Shown in pieces: positions 25,024 through 32,580 of a stretch of 40,473 nt of DNA (the stretch's first letter is position 1; each line of letters opens with the position of its first letter). The position numbers and the translations under genes are program-made. The stretch is taken from NCBI GenBank assembly GCA_022826045.1, contig JAJDVQ010000024.1, forward strand, positions 1 through 40,473. The letters are read 5' to 3'. The notes beneath the pieces were generated by a model, which saw nothing but the letters and a program-made list of their open reading frames with translations, had not been told where the DNA came from and ran no database searches. Source of the stretch: Acidimicrobiia bacterium. Lineage in GTDB: Bacteria > Actinomycetota > Acidimicrobiia > Acidimicrobiales > Poriferisodalaceae.

Positions 25024-25240
25024 CGCGGCGGACTCTGGAGAACTGTCCGTCTCCGTCGGCGTTGAGTCGCAAGTAGCTGCGGACCGACGAGGCGGCGACG
25101 TGGGCGCCAAGTCGAGCCTCAACTCGTGCATGGATTAGGTCCACCGGCAAGGGCCCGTCTGCACAAGCGAGCACGTCTTCGATGGCATCGCGAACTTCGC
25201 CGGGGCGGCGGCGACGTTCGTGCAGCACCGCTTCGTTCAC
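25004..25240 (-). CDS. Small winged-helix/HTH protein of the R-M locus
   Basis: This 78-residue basic protein has a predicted winged helix: VRDAIEDVLACADGPLPVDL, then SSVRSYLRLNADGDGQFSRVRRGVYVL. The pattern resembles the HARE-HTH domains often linked to restriction systems. It lies upstream of and overlaps the methyltransferase gene on the same strand, so it is probably a controller or accessory subunit. The start is a GTG, and a palindrome lies 12 bases upstream. It could instead be the displaced N-terminal domain of the methyltransferase. Confidence 0.6.
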   Translation of the reverse strand: MNEAVLHERRRRPGEVRDAIEDVLACADGPLPVDLIHARVEARLGAHVAASSVRSYLRLNADGDGQFSRVRRGVYVLR

Positions 25241-25252
25241 GGCAGCGACCGT

Positions 25253-25268
25253 AGACGTCTCGACGTCT
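25253..25268. promoter_or_regulatory. Palindromic candidate operator of the R-M locus
   Basis: AGACGTC-TC-GACGTCT is a perfect 7-2-7 inverted repeat located 12 bases upstream of the HTH gene start, where a controller-protein operator would be. The rest of the 168-base gap up to the molybdenum hydroxylase gene shows no gene. Confidence 0.5.
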
Positions 25269-25408
25269 TGTTGCGTGGATACTCAGAATCTCGCTGGACG
25301 AGCTGGCACCGGTGCCGAAGCGATCGTGGGGCCAGGACGGCAATTCTCGTGTGGGAGCGCTGCGCTCAATGCATGGCTTTGGCATGCGATGAACATAGAG
25401 ATGGGGTG

Positions 25409-27850
25409 TTATGAGGCAGCGGCGATGGCGGTGTGGATGCGGGCGGGGCTGAGGGGCAGTTCGTCGATGGTGACGCCCAGCGGTGCGAGCGCGTCGCACA
25501 CGGCGTTCGCGATGGCGGCGTAGGGGCCGAGTGTGCCGCCCTCGCCCACGCCGCGGATCTGGTTCAGGTTGTGCGCCGGATCGGCGACATGGCCCAGCTC
25601 GATCGACGGCATCCGGTCGGCGGTGACGGCCAGGTAGTCCATGAACGTGCCCGATTGCAGCTGGCCGTCGGCGTCGTAGACGAAGTGCTCGTACAGCGCG
25701 CCGCCGACTCCTTGGGCGATGGCGCCGTGCATCTGGCCCTCCACGATCATCGGGTTGATCACGCGGCCGGTGTCCTCCACGCACACGATGCGCTGCAGGT
25801 CGACCTCGCCGGTTTCGAGGTCCACGGCGACCACTGCTGCCTGGGCGCCCGCCGCGAACGTGCCGGTCATCGGGTCGTAGAAGCGCATGGCCTCCAAGCC
25901 GGGCTCGAGTCCGGGCGGGAGCCGGTGCGGCTCGAAGTAGGCCAAGCGCGCTACCTCAGCGAGCGTGACGCCGACCGATGGGGCGTCCTGCGTGTGGATG
26001 AAACCATCGTCGATGCTCAGCCACTCGGGTTCGGCTTCGAGCAAGTGTGCCGCAATGACGAGCGCTTTGGCGCGCACCGTGCGCGCTGCGAGCGTCGCAG
26101 CGCCCGAACCGATGACGCCTTGGCGACTGGCGAAAGCCCCCAAGCCGAATGCGAGGCGATCGGTGTCGCCCATCTCCACGGCCACGTCATCGACGCCGAC
26201 CCCGAGCTCGGCCGCGACCACCTGGGCCATGGTGGTCTCGATGCCTTGACCCTGGGCCGTCACGCCCATCGCTGCGGTCACAGCGCCCGACGGATCGATG
26301 CGGACCTCGGCGGATTCGTGACCGGTGCGGAACGGCAGCCGCGGCCCGGCTGACGCTTTCTGCCCGAGCCCGGTCAGCTCGTTGTAGCAAGCGAAGCCGA
26401 TCCCGATGAGACGGTCTCGCCCGGCGCTTGCGTCGTTGGCGCCGCCATCGCCGCGCGGAACGTCGGTGCTCAATGGGCCAGCCCGGACGCCGCGTTGGTC
26501 GGCACGGAATCCCTCGTAGTCGATGAGTTCGACGGCCTGGTCGAGGCAGTCGAGGTAGGTGCGCGAGTCGTGCACCAGCCGGGTGGGAGCGGTGTAAGGA
26601 ACATCTTCGGGCGCCACCAGGTTGCGACGGCGGATGTCGACCGGGTCGAGCCCGAGCGCAGCGGCGGCATCGTCGAGCAGCCGTTCCATCACGAATACTG
26701 TCGCCGGCCGGGCCACGCCCCGGTACGGGCCGGTCGGCGCGGTGTTGGTGGCCACGCCTAGTACCTCGCAGCGATAGTGGGAGAGCTTGTAGGGGCCGGT
26801 CAGCAAGCCGCCTGCCATGAGCGGCTCGATGCCCGCTGTCCACGGCGGCGAGCTGTAGGCCCCGACATTCGCGTGCAGCACAGCATCGACGGCCACCAGC
26901 GTGCCATCGGCCTCGAAGCCAGCTCGAACCCGGTACTGGTGGTCACGCGCTTGCAGCGCCGTGGCCATGTGCTCGGATCGGGTCTCAGCCCATCCCACCG
27001 GGCGACCCACGCGGCGGGCCAGCTGGCACACCGCAGCATCCTCGGGATACAGCGCAGCCTTGGTGCCGAAGCCGCCGCCGACATCGCCGACCTCCAGGCG
27101 TACTGCACTCTCGGGCAGGCCCAACGCGGTCGCGAGGCTGCTGCGGTGCAGGTACGGCACTTGCGAGACTGAGTGCAGCGTGAGCTTGGCTCGACTGGCG
27201 TCCCAGACAGCCACGGCACCGCGGCCCTCCATCGGCACAGCACCGTGCCGGTTGGTGCGGAAGGCGCGCTCGATAACGAAGTGAGCGCTGCCGAGGGCCG
27301 CATCGACATTGCCCGCATCGAAGGTCCGTGTGACGAGGAGGTTTCCGGGTGCGGCGTCGTGGACCGGGTCGGCAGGCTGCGCTGCTGCAGCCACCGCGTC
27401 GACGTGCGCGCCCAGTTCCTCATAGGTCACCTCCACGAGCTCGGCTGCGTCGGCGGCGGCTGCCGGGCTGGTAGCCACGACCGCCGCCACCGCCTCGCCT
27501 TGGTAGCGCACCTTGTCGGCAGCAAGCGCCGGCTGAGGGGTGGCGACATGGGTCGGCAACGCTGACTCGGCAATGAGCGCCAAGCCGGCGAAGTCCGGAT
27601 CGGCGCCGGTCGCGACATCAACCACGTCGGGGGCCTGTCGGGCGGCGGAGACATCGACCGAGACGATGCGCGCATGAGCGACGGGACTGCGCACGAACGC
27701 CACAGCCAGCTGCGAGTCGTAGCGGATGTTCGAGACATAGCGGCCGCGGCCTCGCAGCAGCCGACTGTCCTCGCGTCTGAGCACCGGCTCGCCGAAAGGC
27801 CCGCCCTCGGTCGGAACCGTCTCATTCAGCCGGAATGGCTCGTCTGGCAT
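25409..27850 (-). CDS. Molybdopterin-dependent hydroxylase large subunit (xanthine dehydrogenase/CoxL family)
   Basis: This 813-residue large subunit of the xanthine oxidase family hydroxylates aldehydes or N-heterocycles with a molybdenum cofactor. It has the N-terminal domain pattern GEPVLRREDSRLLRGRGRYVSN, the cofactor loops GDVGGGFGTKAALYPE and GPYRGVARP (about residue 376), and the catalytic-Glu motif GVGEGGTLGP (about 767). The active loop reads PYRGVARP, not the AYRCSFR of form I CO dehydrogenase, so CO oxidation is unlikely. The ATG at 27850 follows GGGGAG. The FAD and 2Fe-2S partner subunits are not in this window, so the gene is an orphan here. Confidence 0.88.
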   Translation of the reverse strand: MPDEPFRLNETVPTEGGPFGEPVLRREDSRLLRGRGRYVSNIRYDSQLAVAFVRSPVAHARIVSVDVSAARQAPDVVDVATGADPDFAGLALIAESALPTHVATPQPALAADKVRYQGEAVAAVVATSPAAAADAAELVEVTYEELGAHVDAVAAAAQPADPVHDAAPGNLLVTRTFDAGNVDAALGSAHFVIERAFRTNRHGAVPMEGRGAVAVWDASRAKLTLHSVSQVPYLHRSSLATALGLPESAVRLEVGDVGGGFGTKAALYPEDAAVCQLARRVGRPVGWAETRSEHMATALQARDHQYRVRAGFEADGTLVAVDAVLHANVGAYSSPPWTAGIEPLMAGGLLTGPYKLSHYRCEVLGVATNTAPTGPYRGVARPATVFVMERLLDDAAAALGLDPVDIRRRNLVAPEDVPYTAPTRLVHDSRTYLDCLDQAVELIDYEGFRADQRGVRAGPLSTDVPRGDGGANDASAGRDRLIGIGFACYNELTGLGQKASAGPRLPFRTGHESAEVRIDPSGAVTAAMGVTAQGQGIETTMAQVVAAELGVGVDDVAVEMGDTDRLAFGLGAFASRQGVIGSGAATLAARTVRAKALVIAAHLLEAEPEWLSIDDGFIHTQDAPSVGVTLAEVARLAYFEPHRLPPGLEPGLEAMRFYDPMTGTFAAGAQAAVVAVDLETGEVDLQRIVCVEDTGRVINPMIVEGQMHGAIAQGVGGALYEHFVYDADGQLQSGTFMDYLAVTADRMPSIELGHVADPAHNLNQIRGVGEGGTLGPYAAIANAVCDALAPLGVTIDELPLSPARIHTAIAAAS

Positions 27851-27919
27851 GCTGCTCTCCCCCCTGAACTGCATCCGACCGGCGGCGTTGGCGCGAGCCG
27901 GGCGGATGGCATCGGTCGC

Positions 27920-28687
27920 CTAGACCATCGAGTAGCCGCCGTTGACGGAGATGGTCTGGCCGGTCGTCCATCCCGACAGCGGCGAGGCCAGCAGCAGCAC
28001 CATCGGCGGCACGTCGCCGGGCACGCCGACCCGCCGCAAGGGATACATCTTGGCGATGCGCGCCATGCGCTCGTCATCGGCGTTGCCGGTGTGGTGGGCG
28101 AACCGCTCCGAGCGCACCAACCCGAGCGACACGGTGTTGGCGCGAATGCCGTTTCGGCCGAATTCCTTGGCGATCGACTTCATCAAGCCCATGGTGGATG
28201 CCCGGGTTGCGGCCACGCCCGCCAAGCGGCTCTCTCCTACGCGGCCGGAGTCACCCATCAGCGACACGATCGAGCCTTCGATGTCGGCATCGACCATGTG
28301 GCGCACGACGGCCTGGGTCACCCGCAAGCCGCCCATCACCGTCACGTCCACCATCCGTTGCAGATCGTCAGCGTCGATGTCGAGGAACGGCCCGGTGTCG
28401 GTGTAGGCCGCATTGTTGACCAGCACGTCGATGCTGCCGAGCCCGCGGATCACCTCATCGACCGCGCGCTGCACGTCATGGCCGCTGGTGACGTCGCAGC
28501 GGATCGCCAGCGCCTCGCGGCCGGCTTCCTGGGCTGCGGCTGCGCCTTTCTCCGCACCCTCGCTCGACGCGTTGTAGGCGAAGGCCACGTTCGCACCCTC
28601 ATCAGCGAACGCCGAAGCAATGGCCAGCCCGAGTCCCTGGCCCGCTCCTGTCACCAGGACGTTCTTTCCCGCTAGCTGCAGATCCAT
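27920..28687 (-). CDS. Short-chain dehydrogenase/reductase-like protein lacking catalytic residues
   Basis: This 255-residue SDR fold has TGAGQGLGLAIA (14-24, NAD-binding) and NNAA (91-94). The four catalytic positions are replaced: Asn is Thr in DVTVMGG, Ser is Gly145 in SLMGDSG, Tyr is Val158 and Lys is Arg162 in AGVAATRAST. The usual PG after the active site is SLG. The C-terminal signature is intact (WTTGQTISVNGGYSMV), so the protein is probably folded but not a normal oxidoreductase. The ATG follows GGAGAG. It is transcribed just ahead of the molybdenum hydroxylase gene (69-base gap), perhaps as one unit. Confidence 0.85.
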   Translation of the reverse strand: MDLQLAGKNVLVTGAGQGLGLAIASAFADEGANVAFAYNASSEGAEKGAAAAQEAGREALAIRCDVTSGHDVQRAVDEVIRGLGSIDVLVNNAAYTDTGPFLDIDADDLQRMVDVTVMGGLRVTQAVVRHMVDADIEGSIVSLMGDSGRVGESRLAGVAATRASTMGLMKSIAKEFGRNGIRANTVSLGLVRSERFAHHTGNADDERMARIAKMYPLRRVGVPGDVPPMVLLLASPLSGWTTGQTISVNGGYSMV

Positions 28688-28820
28688 CGCACTCTCCGAT
28701 TCGTCGGCCTCGGCCGCATGGGACTCTCTCAGTCTGCCCCGAGCCGGCGCGCCCGCGAAACCCTGCGCCAGATCGCTGCGACGGCGGTGAGCGCAGCCGT
28801 CATGTTCGCTTGTGTGCCCT

Positions 28821-28844
28821 CGAAACCGGGTTTCGAAATCCGGT
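28821..28844. promoter_or_regulatory. Overlapping palindromes in the divergent SDR/DtxR promoter region
   Basis: Two overlapping inverted repeats lie 37 bases upstream of the DtxR-family start. CGAAACC-G-GGTTTCG (28821-28835) is perfect. The second, ACCGG...TTTCGAAA...CCGGT (28825-28844), has one mismatched pair. The 193-base gap separates divergent genes, so this is a likely operator for one or both. It does not match the classical iron-box consensus. Confidence 0.5.
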
Positions 28845-28880
28845 ACAGCCGGTCTGCGGGCTACCGCTATGGTGGCGAGC

Positions 28881-29558
28881 ATGGCCTACAAGCCAGCGGA
28901 ATACCACCCTGCCTTCGAGGAGTACTCCGAGACGGTGTACGAGTTGGCCGAGGACGGCGTCGAAGTCATCCAGGCGCGTATTGCCGAACGGCTGGAGGTC
29001 TCGCGTCCAGCCGTGTCAGAGATGATCCGCCGCATGCAGCGCGAGGGCTTGGTCAATGTGGGCGAAGACGCGCACATCAGCCTGACCGACGAGGGCGAGC
29101 AGATCGCCACGACCGTGGTGCGCCGGCACCGGCTGGCCGAGCGGTTCCTGACCGACGTGCTCAAGCTGAGCTGGGCCGACGCCCACCACGAGGCGGGCCG
29201 CTGGGAGCATGTGATCTCCCCGGTCGTGGAACGGGCGATGATGGAACTGCTCCACGATCCGAACACCTGCCCGCACGGCAACCCCATCCCCGGCTCCGAC
29301 TACACCGCGCCGGCCGACGCGAAGCCGCTCGCAGATGTCGGGCAGACCGGTGGCTTCACCGTGGAACGCATTCCCGAAGAACTGGAGTTCGCGCCCGGCC
29401 AGCTCGAGTTCTTGGAGCAATCCGGGCTCATGCCCGGCCGCTCGGGAACCGTCATGTCGGTTTCGCCCGACGGCACCGCCACCGTGGAGATGGACGAGGG
29501 CACGGTGGGCGTCAGCGCTTACACCGCTGCACGCATCCTCGTCACTGCAGGCGACTGA
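28881..29558 (+). CDS. DtxR/IdeR/MntR-family metal-dependent repressor
   Basis: This 225-residue regulator has an N-terminal winged helix (AEYHPAFEEYSETVYELAEDG; RIAERLEVSRPAVSEMIRRM), a dimerisation domain (RRHRLAERFLTDVL, HHEAGRWEHVIS, GNPIPG) and a C-terminal SH3-like domain (PGRSGTVMSVSPDG). By alignment with DtxR, ligands of the ancillary site (His, Glu in RRHRLAE; His in DAHHEA) and Glu105/His106 (WEHV) are kept. Primary-site Met10 is Glu and Cys102 is Gly, so metal preference may differ from iron. The ATG at 28881 is chosen because it gives the family start. Iron-storage genes follow. Confidence 0.88.
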   Translation: MAYKPAEYHPAFEEYSETVYELAEDGVEVIQARIAERLEVSRPAVSEMIRRMQREGLVNVGEDAHISLTDEGEQIATTVVRRHRLAERFLTDVLKLSWADAHHEAGRWEHVISPVVERAMMELLHDPNTCPHGNPIPGSDYTAPADAKPLADVGQTGGFTVERIPEELEFAPGQLEFLEQSGLMPGRSGTVMSVSPDGTATVEMDEGTVGVSAYTAARILVTAGD

Positions 29559-29565
29559 GCGATCT

Positions 29566-29587
29566 GGCGCACGCCGCGGCGTGCGCC
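29566..29587 (+). terminator. Perfect palindrome after the DtxR-family gene
   Basis: A perfect 22-base GC-rich palindrome (centre CGCCGCGGCG) starts 8 bases after the stop codon of the DtxR-family gene. It is the strongest hairpin in the window and a likely terminator. No T-tract follows. Confidence 0.55.
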
Positions 29588-29647
29588 CGGCTCAACTCTG
29601 CGTGCATTGACTTGCGCGCTGTCACATTCCGCACTTGCGCGCGGTGC

Positions 29648-29667
29648 GTTAGTAATGCCTAACATGG
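29648..29667. promoter_or_regulatory. Iron-box-like site upstream of bfd-bfr
   Basis: GTTAG-TAATGC-CTAAC forms an inverted repeat. Read as a 19-mer from 29649, it matches the IdeR/DtxR consensus at 12 of 19 positions, with the two half-site cores TTAG and CCTAAC. It precedes the bacterioferritin-associated ferredoxin and bacterioferritin genes, which IdeR controls in mycobacteria. Confidence 0.45.
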
Positions 29668-29731
29668 ACCATAAGGAGTCGTGCACCACGTCGGTGCGCG
29701 CTTCAGCACCGCGCCGGGGTCGCCGACGTCA

Positions 29732-29962
29732 ATGATCGTTTGCCAATGCCTTGCGACGAATGAGGCCGCCATACGGTGGCTTGCCGCGCACGGCGGCACA
29801 ACGGTGCGCGACGTGTCGATGGCATGCGGTGCCGGGACCGACTGCGGAAGCTGCGTCGCCATGATCCAGGCAGTCCTCGACCAGTGTGTGCCCGAGGCCA
29901 TCGACCCCGAGCATCACCCTGTCCACTCAATCGCCTTCGAAACGATCGCGGTGGGCGCATAG
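29732..29962 (+). CDS. bfd: Bacterioferritin-associated [2Fe-2S] ferredoxin
   Basis: This 76-residue protein has the BFD pattern of four cysteines: MIVCQC at the start and ACGAGTDCGSC in the middle. It binds a [2Fe-2S] cluster and transfers electrons to bacterioferritin to release stored iron. An ATG at 29732 gives the normal N-terminus. A GTG at 29681 would add 17 unlike residues; its AAGGAG is only two bases away. Another short frame from ATG 29664 stops at TGA overlapping 29732 (ATGA) and could act as a 23-codon leader. The bacterioferritin gene follows. Confidence 0.85.
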   Translation: MIVCQCLATNEAAIRWLAAHGGTTVRDVSMACGAGTDCGSCVAMIQAVLDQCVPEAIDPEHHPVHSIAFETIAVGA

Positions 29963-30039
29963 CGGGCCTCGCGACCAGCGCGCATTCAGTCTCGCTGAGC
30001 TGACTCGGCTCGTCTTGTTGTGCGCGTAGGGTGGAGTTC

Positions 30040-30513
30040 ATGCAGGGATCACCCGAGGTCATCGAGTTCTTGAACGAAGCGCTGACGGCCGAGCTGACGG
30101 CCATCAACCAGTACTTCGCCGCCTCCAAGATCGCCAGCAACTGGGGATATGGCCGCTTGGCCTCCAAGTACCACGAGGAGTCCGTCGAGGAAATGCGCGA
30201 CGCCGAGAAGCTCATGGAGCGCATCCTGCTGCTCGACGCGCTGCCCAACATGCAGCGGCTGGGCACCGTGATGATCGGCGAGACCGTGCCCGAGCAGCTC
30301 GCGCTCGACCGGCAGCTCGAGGAGCACGCAATCGAGCGGTACCGGACGGGCGTGCGGCTGTGTCTCGACCACGGCGACGCCGGCACTCGGGAGCTGCTCG
30401 AGCACCTGCTGGTCGGCGAGGAAGCACATCTCGACTGGATCGAGACCCAGCAGAGCCTCATCGAAGACATCGGCATCGAGCGTTACCTGCTGAGCCAGAT
30501 CGGCGACGACTAG
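30040..30513 (+). CDS. bfr: Bacterioferritin
   Basis: This 157-residue four-helix ferritin stores iron in a 24-subunit shell. Visible motifs: GSPEVIEFLNEALTAELTAINQYF at the start, the haem-binding Met in EKLMERILLLDALPN, and a ferroxidase Glu/His pair in GEEAHLDWIET. The position of ferroxidase His54 (EMKHAD in E. coli) reads EMRDAE here, so Asp replaces His. This may alter di-iron binding. The ATG at 30040 follows GGTGGAG; GTG 30031 is less likely. It lies 77 bases after bfd and 33 bases before the hydroxylase gene. Confidence 0.92.
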   Translation: MQGSPEVIEFLNEALTAELTAINQYFAASKIASNWGYGRLASKYHEESVEEMRDAEKLMERILLLDALPNMQRLGTVMIGETVPEQLALDRQLEEHAIERYRTGVRLCLDHGDAGTRELLEHLLVGEEAHLDWIETQQSLIEDIGIERYLLSQIGDD

Positions 30514-30546
30514 CGCCGAGGATCGGCGCAGGACGGAGCGATCGAC

Positions 30547-31371
30547 ATGGGAGGGGTCGACTGGAGCCTCCTCATCGCGTGCATCGGCGGTGCCAGCCTC
30601 GCGGGCATTGTCACGTATCACGCGGTCGCCGGCTACTTCTACTTCCGGTACTACGTCCGGCAGCGCTCGACAGCGCAATCGTGGAAGCTGCAGCCTGACC
30701 GTTTCCTGTCGCCGGAGCTTCACCGCCTTGCCGTTTGGACCGGCACCCGCAACATGGTGCTGAGCGGCCTGCTGAGCGGCGCTCTGATCTACGCCATCGC
30801 GAGCGGCAGCTTCGACACGCCCATCTACACCGATGTCACGAGCTGGGGCGGTTGGGCATACACGGTCGGCTCCACTGTCGTGTGGTTCCTGCTGGCCGAA
30901 TACACCGCCTACTTGGTGCACCGCCTGCTGCACACACGGTTCATGTTCCGCCACGTGCACCGATTTCACCATCGGTTCGTCGCGACGAATCCCTACGTGA
31001 CGATGGCGATGCACCCGGCGGAACTGCTGATGCTGCAAGCCGCCACACTGGCACCGCTGCTCGTCATTCCCTTCCATGCACTGTCTGTCGTCGGCGTGCT
31101 GCTGTACATCGTTGTCTACAACGTCGCTGGCCACTCCGGCATCCGGCTGAAGTCGGCGCTGCCGTGGCAGCCGCCGGCGCAGTTCCACGATGACCATCAC
31201 GCCCACGTCCATGTGAACTTCGGCCAGCATCTGCTGATCTGGGATCGGCTGCACGGCACGCTGCGCAGGCACGGCAGGCACTACGGCCCGGAGGTATTCG
31301 GCGGTCGCGGCCAGCGAGACCGCAGCGATGCCGTCGCCGGGCGCGAACTCGAACCGTTCGTCAGGTACTGA
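30547..31371 (+). CDS. Sterol desaturase/fatty acid hydroxylase family membrane enzyme (C5-desaturase-like)
   Basis: This 274-residue di-iron membrane oxygenase has the three His boxes: HRLLH (125-129), HRFHH (138-142) and HDDHH (214-218). Around them NPYVTMAMHPAE and NFGQHLLIWDRLHGT parallel the TP(F/Y)ASHAFHPVD and NYGQFFTLWDRLGG segments of ERG3-type sterol C5-desaturases. About four membrane helices are present. The family also includes C4-methyl oxidases and fatty acid hydroxylases, so the sterol substrate is an inference strengthened by the sterol methyltransferase gene nearby. It is followed after 15 bases by another membrane protein gene. Confidence 0.88.
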   Translation: MGGVDWSLLIACIGGASLAGIVTYHAVAGYFYFRYYVRQRSTAQSWKLQPDRFLSPELHRLAVWTGTRNMVLSGLLSGALIYAIASGSFDTPIYTDVTSWGGWAYTVGSTVVWFLLAEYTAYLVHRLLHTRFMFRHVHRFHHRFVATNPYVTMAMHPAELLMLQAATLAPLLVIPFHALSVVGVLLYIVVYNVAGHSGIRLKSALPWQPPAQFHDDHHAHVHVNFGQHLLIWDRLHGTLRRHGRHYGPEVFGGRGQRDRSDAVAGRELEPFVRY

Positions 31372-31386
31372 GAGGGCATTCCGACG

Positions 31387-32580
31387 GTGAGAACGCTGCC
31401 GTGGGACGTGTCACCGGACCTTCCTTGGAAGACGTTCACCAGCCCCGCTAAGCAGTGGGCCAACCAGCCGACGTTTCTGATCGGCGAGTACGTCATCATC
31501 GTGTGTGCGTTGCTGGCGTTGATCCACGCGGTTCGCTCCGGGAGCGCCAACCGGCTGACCTGGGTTGCCGCGCTCATCGTCGGCACAGCAAACGACCTGA
31601 TCTTCATGGCGCTGCCGGTCGTCGACACCTTCTGGCAGGCCCAGGCGACCATCATGATCACCCCGCGCCTGCCGCTGTACATCCCGTGCGTGTACATCGT
31701 CTTCCTGTACTGGCCGACGGTCGGCATCCGTCGTCTCGGGCTGGGGCGCTGGCCGGCCGCGGCGCTCACCGGACTGGTGGCGGTGGTGCTGTACGCGCCC
31801 TACGACATCGTCGGCGCCAAGTTCCTCTGGTGGACATGGCATGACACCGATCCCGCCATAGCGGATCGGCTCTTCGGGGCCCCGCTGAGCAGCAGCTTGT
31901 GGGTGCTCGCGTTCACCGGATCATTCGCCATGCTGCTCGATTTGGTCCTGCGCGGCCACGAGGTCACCGAGCAGAGCTTTGTCACCAGGCGGCGCTTCGT
32001 CGCCGGCATCGTGCTGGCTGCGTGCATCACGACGCCGTTGATGATGGCGCAAATGTTCGTTCTGCATCTGCTCGACGGGGGAACGCCCGGACTGGTCGCG
32101 TTCTGCACCGGGGCGGTCATCTACGGCTCGGTCTCGTGCTTCGGGCGCCGCACTGCGCGTCCGGAGGGGCAACCAGTGGATTGGCTGGGGCGCGGAGCTG
32201 CCGCCTACCTGATCGCCCTGGCCATCTGCATGGCGTTCTTCGCGCCGGAGACCCATGTGAGCAGCGGTTTGCACCAGGTGCCCGGCCCCTGCAGTGTCGA
32301 AGAATCGGACATCACCGGCAACACGCGCGACAAGTACCTCTGCGTGGAGGACTACGCGGAGGACTTCACGTTTGCGTGCACGACGCCTCCTGCGCATGAC
32401 GTGCAGTGGTACACCGTCTGCGGCAAGGAGCACGCGAACTACCCCGCCTATGTCGCCGTCGTCAGCGGTCTGGCGCTCGCGGGAATCGCTGCCTTCTTCG
32501 CCATGTTCGGCGCCGTGGGCGGCAGCGTCGGGCGGGCGGCTACGTCGGCTTCCGCACGAGCACGAAGTACAGCGGAGTGA
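31387..32580 (+). CDS. Polytopic membrane protein of unknown function
   Basis: This 397-residue protein has about eight to nine hydrophobic segments (at roughly 32-50, 59-77, 99-115, 122-140, 165-187, 204-222, 232-250, 266-284 and 352-372). A conspicuous FLWWTWHDTDP motif lies at 146-156, and a Cys-rich loop at about 295-345. I do not recognise it with confidence; it may belong to a domain-of-unknown-function family of membrane proteins also seen in eukaryotes. The GTG start is 15 bases after the desaturase-like gene, implying co-transcription. Its 3' end overlaps the convergent sterol methyltransferase gene by 41 bases. A role in sterol processing is inferred from position only. Confidence 0.75.
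   Translation: MRTLPWDVSPDLPWKTFTSPAKQWANQPTFLIGEYVIIVCALLALIHAVRSGSANRLTWVAALIVGTANDLIFMALPVVDTFWQAQATIMITPRLPLYIPCVYIVFLYWPTVGIRRLGLGRWPAAALTGLVAVVLYAPYDIVGAKFLWWTWHDTDPAIADRLFGAPLSSSLWVLAFTGSFAMLLDLVLRGHEVTEQSFVTRRRFVAGIVLAACITTPLMMAQMFVLHLLDGGTPGLVAFCTGAVIYGSVSCFGRRTARPEGQPVDWLGRGAAAYLIALAICMAFFAPETHVSSGLHQVPGPCSVEESDITGNTRDKYLCVEDYAEDFTFACTTPPAHDVQWYTVCGKEHANYPAYVAVVSGLALAGIAAFFAMFGAVGGSVGRAATSASARARSTAE

Noticed and set aside
25409..27850. Carbon monoxide dehydrogenase large subunit (coxL)
   Set aside because: The loop reads PYRGVARP and lacks the AYRCSFR motif of form I enzymes; no coxM or coxS neighbours are present.
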